The position numbers were made by a program, and so were the translations under genes. This document shows, piece by piece, positions 5,831 to 8,478 of a DNA stretch of 8,478 nucleotides (position 1 is its first letter; each line of letters starts with the position of its first letter). The DNA lies in assembly GCA_020216575.1 (NCBI GenBank), contig JAIUYC010000111.1:1-8478 (forward strand), read 5' to 3'. The notes under the pieces are model-generated. The model was not told the DNA's origin. It did not search any database and saw nothing but the letters and a program-made list of their open reading frames with translations. This DNA is from Coleofasciculus sp. S288. Its GTDB lineage: Bacteria; Cyanobacteriota; Cyanobacteriia; Cyanobacteriales; Coleofasciculaceae.

Positions 5831-8478
5831 CGCTACAAGCAGTGAATCAATGGAAGGAATAGCCATCATTGGCATGGCAGGGCGTTTTCCCGGCGCTAAA
5901 AATATTGAAGCGTTTTGGCAGAATTTGCGAGATGGGGTTGAGTCAATTTCTGTATTTACGGATGAAGAGTTGAGCGATGCAGGCATAAACCCCACAGTAT
6001 TGCAGGAGTCTAATTATGTTAAATCGGGTGCTGTATTAGAAGATATTGATTTATTTGATGCTGCGTTTTTTGGCTTTAACCCTAGAGAAGCTGAAACAAC
6101 AGACCCGCAACATCGCCTATTTTTAGAGTGCGCGTGGGAAGCGTTGGAAAATGCGGGTTACGATTCCCAACGGTGTGAAAGTCGGATTGGAATTTATGCG
6201 GGAGCTAGCATTAATAACTATCTGACTGTGGATTTAAACCGCGATTCAATCGGGACAGTTAATAGTTTTCAAACCATCATTGGTAACGATAAAGATTTCC
6301 TGACAACTCGCGTCTCTTATAAATTAAATCTCACTGGCCCCAGTGTTACGGTTCAAACGGCTTGCTCTACGTCATTAGTGGCAACGACACTCGCTTGCCA
6401 AAGTTTGTTGAACTACCAATGCGATATGGCGTTGGCGGGTGGGGTTTCAATTCGGGTGCCACACAAAACAGGCTATTTGTATCAAGAAGGAGGGATTTTA
6501 TCTCCTGATGGTCACTGCCGCGCTTTTGATGCAAAGGCACAGGGAACCATTATTGGGAATGGTGTGGGAGTTGTGGTTTTAAAGCGGCTGGCGGATGCGA
6601 TCGCAGATGGGGATTGCATTTATGCTGCGATTAAAAGTTCTGCCATTAATAACGACGGTTCTGGCAAAGTTGGCTATACAGCGCCTAGCGTAAATGGTCA
6701 AGTGGATGCGATCGCAGAGGCTCAAGCGCTAGCCGGAATTGAGGCTGAAACTATCTCTTATATTGAAACTCACGGTAGCGGAACCGCGCTGGGTGACCCT
6801 ATAGAAATCGCGGCACTGACACAAGTTTTTCGGGCTAGTACGAATAAAAAAAGTTTTTGTGCGATCGGTTCGGTAAAGACAAATATTGGTCATCTAGACG
6901 CTGCTGCTGGAGTGACGAGTCTAATAAAAACTGCCCTCGCTCTCAAGCACAAACAAATACCACCCAGCTTAAATTTCAACGAGCCTAATCCCGAAATTGA
7001 TTTTACAAACAGCCCCTTTTATGTCAATACCACGCTGTCTGAATGGAAGGCGAACGGTATCCCTCGACGTGCAGGAGTGAGTTCTTTTGGCATTGGCGGA
7101 ACCAATGCTCATATCATTCTTGAGGAAGCCCCTGCTGTTGAAACCTCTGAACCTTCTCGTCCTTGGCAGGTGCTGATGTTGTCTGCCAAAACTAGCTCAG
7201 CTTTGGAAACTGCAAGGATAAATCTCATCAATTACTTCAAGCAACATCCCGATCTAAATCTTGCTGATGTCGCCTATACATTGCAAGTTGGTCGTCGATT
7301 GTTTGAGCATCGGCGAATGGTTGTTTGCCAGGACGTTGAAGATGGGATAATTGCACTCCAACATCCCAAACGAGTTTTGACTGGCATTCAGGAAACAAGC
7401 GAAAAAGCTGTCGCTTTTATGTTTCCTGGTTTGGGAACGCAATACATCAATATGGCTTGGGAATTATACCAAGTTGAACCAACATTTCGAGAGGAAGTTA
7501 ATCGCTGTTGCCAATTCCTTAAGCCTCTACTAGGACTGGATTTAACTGATGTAATTTATCCCCGTAAGAACCAAGCTTCGGAAGATTCCCAAGCGCAAAA
7601 TTCTGCCAAAAGTACATATCAATCCGGTTTCGATCTGCGCCAAATGCTAGGGCGTAGCGAAGAAAAACCCGATGAAGCTACTGAGAAACTGAACCAAACC
7701 TATCTCACCCAGCCAGCTATTTTTGTTATCGAATATGCCTTGGCTCAATTGTGGATTTCCTGGGGAATTCATCCTGTAGCAACGATTGGCTACAGCATTG
7801 GTGAATATGTCGCGGCAACTTTAGCTGGAGTGATGTCTCTGGAAGATGCGTTAACTCTGGTTGCCAAAAGAGGGCAAATGATTCAGGAGTTACCGGGGGG
7901 GGCAATGCTAGCTGTACCCCTTTCAGAGCAAGACGTGCGTCCCCTCCTGAACGAGAATCTCTCCTTATCGGCAATCAATGGGCAAAACCTGTGCGTAATA
8001 GCTGGCGCAACAGACGCTGTAGATGAATTAGAACGCCAGTTGAGTGAACGGGGTTTAGCTTGTCGGCGTTTGCAGACGTCCCATGCTTTTCATTCCTACA
8101 TGATGGAGCCAATGGCTGCATCCTTCACTCAACTGGTGAAAACCGTTAACCTTCAGCCCTCGAAAATTCCCTATTTATCCAACGTTACAGGTACTTGGAT
8201 TACAGATGCACAAGCAACCGATCCGAGTTACTGGACTCAGCATTTGTGCAAGCCTGTACTATTTGCTGATGGGGTAAATCAATTGTGGAAAAAGCATCAG
8301 CCCATTCTATTAGAAGTAGGGCCAGGACAGACGTTAAGTAGCTTGGCTTTGCAGTGTTTAGAAAGCGTTCCCGTAGCAGATAAGGTGGTGCTCCCTTCGC
8401 TTCGAGATTCCTACAATCGACAATCAGATGAAGCGTTCTTGCTCAACACATTGGGTCAGCTATGGCTCTCAGGAATTC
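5823..8478 (+). CDS. Type I polyketide synthase, KS-AT, 3' end outside window
   Basis: Modular PKS protein, 885 codons visible and still open at the right edge. Domains by residue: short N-terminus 1-11, KS about 12-436, KS-AT linker 437-527, AT about 528-861, then the start of the post-AT region. It should take the acyl-aminoacyl chain from the preceding PCP and extend it by two carbons. ATG 5823 overlaps the upstream stop in ATGGGTAG and has AAGGAAG eight bases upstream; ATG 5850 is a weaker alternative. The lack of a loading domain at the N-terminus and the direct overlap with an NRPS gene indicate an internal module fed by that protein. Reductive domains, the carrier protein and release functions, if present, lie beyond the window. 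Codon use looks like that of the neighbouring gene. Confidence 0.95.
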   Translation, partial: MGSATSSESMEGIAIIGMAGRFPGAKNIEAFWQNLRDGVESISVFTDEELSDAGINPTVLQESNYVKSGAVLEDIDLFDAAFFGFNPREAETTDPQHRLFLECAWEALENAGYDSQRCESRIGIYAGASINNYLTVDLNRDSIGTVNSFQTIIGNDKDFLTTRVSYKLNLTGPSVTVQTACSTSLVATTLACQSLLNYQCDMALAGGVSIRVPHKTGYLYQEGGILSPDGHCRAFDAKAQGTIIGNGVGVVVLKRLADAIADGDCIYAAIKSSAINNDGSGKVGYTAPSVNGQVDAIAEAQALAGIEAETISYIETHGSGTALGDPIEIAALTQVFRASTNKKSFCAIGSVKTNIGHLDAAAGVTSLIKTALALKHKQIPPSLNFNEPNPEIDFTNSPFYVNTTLSEWKANGIPRRAGVSSFGIGGTNAHIILEEAPAVETSEPSRPWQVLMLSAKTSSALETARINLINYFKQHPDLNLADVAYTLQVGRRLFEHRRMVVCQDVEDGIIALQHPKRVLTGIQETSEKAVAFMFPGLGTQYINMAWELYQVEPTFREEVNRCCQFLKPLLGLDLTDVIYPRKNQASEDSQAQNSAKSTYQSGFDLRQMLGRSEEKPDEATEKLNQTYLTQPAIFVIEYALAQLWISWGIHPVATIGYSIGEYVAATLAGVMSLEDALTLVAKRGQMIQELPGGAMLAVPLSEQDVRPLLNENLSLSAINGQNLCVIAGATDAVDELERQLSERGLACRRLQTSHAFHSYMMEPMAASFTQLVKTVNLQPSKIPYLSNVTGTWITDAQATDPSYWTQHLCKPVLFADGVNQLWKKHQPILLEVGPGQTLSSLALQCLESVPVADKVVLPSLRDSYNRQSDEAFLLNTLGQLWLSGI
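5856..7130 (+). other. Beta-ketoacyl synthase (KS) domain
   Basis: Residues 12-436 of the PKS. Begins GIAIIGMAGRFPGA. The Cys-His-His set is complete: Cys181 in TACSTS, His317 in THGSGTALGDP, and His357 in VKTNIGHLDAAAG, with the GIGGTNAHIILEEAP end motif at 423-437. The cysteine should receive the upstream chain, and the histidines should drive decarboxylation and condensation of the malonyl extender. Sequence differs mildly from consensus: TACSTS for TACSSS and HGSGT for HGTGT. Neither change removes a catalytic residue. No stop or frame break is seen. Confidence 0.94.
6593..6718. repeat. Pair of 15-base direct repeats with HIP1 cores
   Basis: GGATGCGATCGCAGA occurs at 6593-6607 and again at 6704-6718, 111 bases apart and in the same reading frame, inside the KS domain. 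Each copy has the HIP1 octamer GCGATCGC, and the two encode similar DAIAD and DAIAE peptides. HIP1 is a hallmark of many cyanobacterial genomes. The other copies in the window are at 452-459, 644-651 and 5516-5523. Confidence 0.7.
7404..8405 (+). other. Acyltransferase (AT) domain, malonyl-CoA predicted
   Basis: Residues about 528-861. Opens with FPGLGTQY at 534; nucleophile Ser658 in GYSIGEYVAA; catalytic His754 in SHAFHS, whose HAFH form is the established marker for malonyl-CoA (YASH would mark methylmalonyl-CoA). VGPGQTL and LPSLRD close the domain before the window ends, so it is essentially complete. The usual GHSxGE is GYSIGE here and the usual GQG of the first motif is GLG. Between 585 and 625 is a variable, charged loop. 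It should load malonyl onto the ACP of this module, encoded downstream of the window. Confidence 0.92.

Noticed and set aside
8473..8478. Window ends exactly on an EcoRI site, GAATTC
   Set aside because: This may reflect a cloned fragment boundary, but GAATTC also occurs inside the window (for example 305-310 and 4361-4366). It has no biological meaning by itself.

Overview
The window reads as part of a cyanobacterial secondary-metabolite gene cluster: the loading end of a lipopeptide-type hybrid NRPS/PKS assembly line. Three things suggest a cyanobacterium, probably a filamentous one. Five copies of the HIP1 octamer GCGATCGC are present. Purine-rich heptamer repeats of the type common in cyanobacterial genomes occur inside a gene. 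The enzyme domains also have cyanobacterial-style sequences. No strain or known product can be named from the sequence alone.

Layout. Bases 1-250 hold no convincing gene. They look like a 5' leader or intergenic region with a few short inverted repeats. From about 263 (or GTG 251) to 5830 on the + strand runs one very large gene of about 1855 residues with domain order FAAL - ACP - C - A - PCP. It ends in a short helical tail. A second + strand gene starts at 5823, overlaps the first by 8 bases, and is still open at the window end (885 codons visible). It encodes KS - AT, the start of a type I PKS module. No convincing gene was found on the - strand.

How the genes work together. By family knowledge, the FAAL domain adenylates a free fatty acid and loads it on the adjacent ACP. 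The condensation domain joins the acyl chain to an amino acid selected by the A domain, whose specificity-pocket residues read as a serine code. The PCP-bound N-acyl-serine would then pass to the KS of the second protein, which extends it with a C2 unit from malonyl-CoA (AT with an HAFH motif). Processing domains, later modules and release lie beyond the right edge.

The most unusual feature is inside the adenylation domain. About 213 bases (4874-5086) bounded by inverted heptamer-repeat arms sit in frame between core motifs A6 and A7. They add about 65-70 residues of non-homologous peptide to the loop while leaving every recognisable A-domain motif intact.
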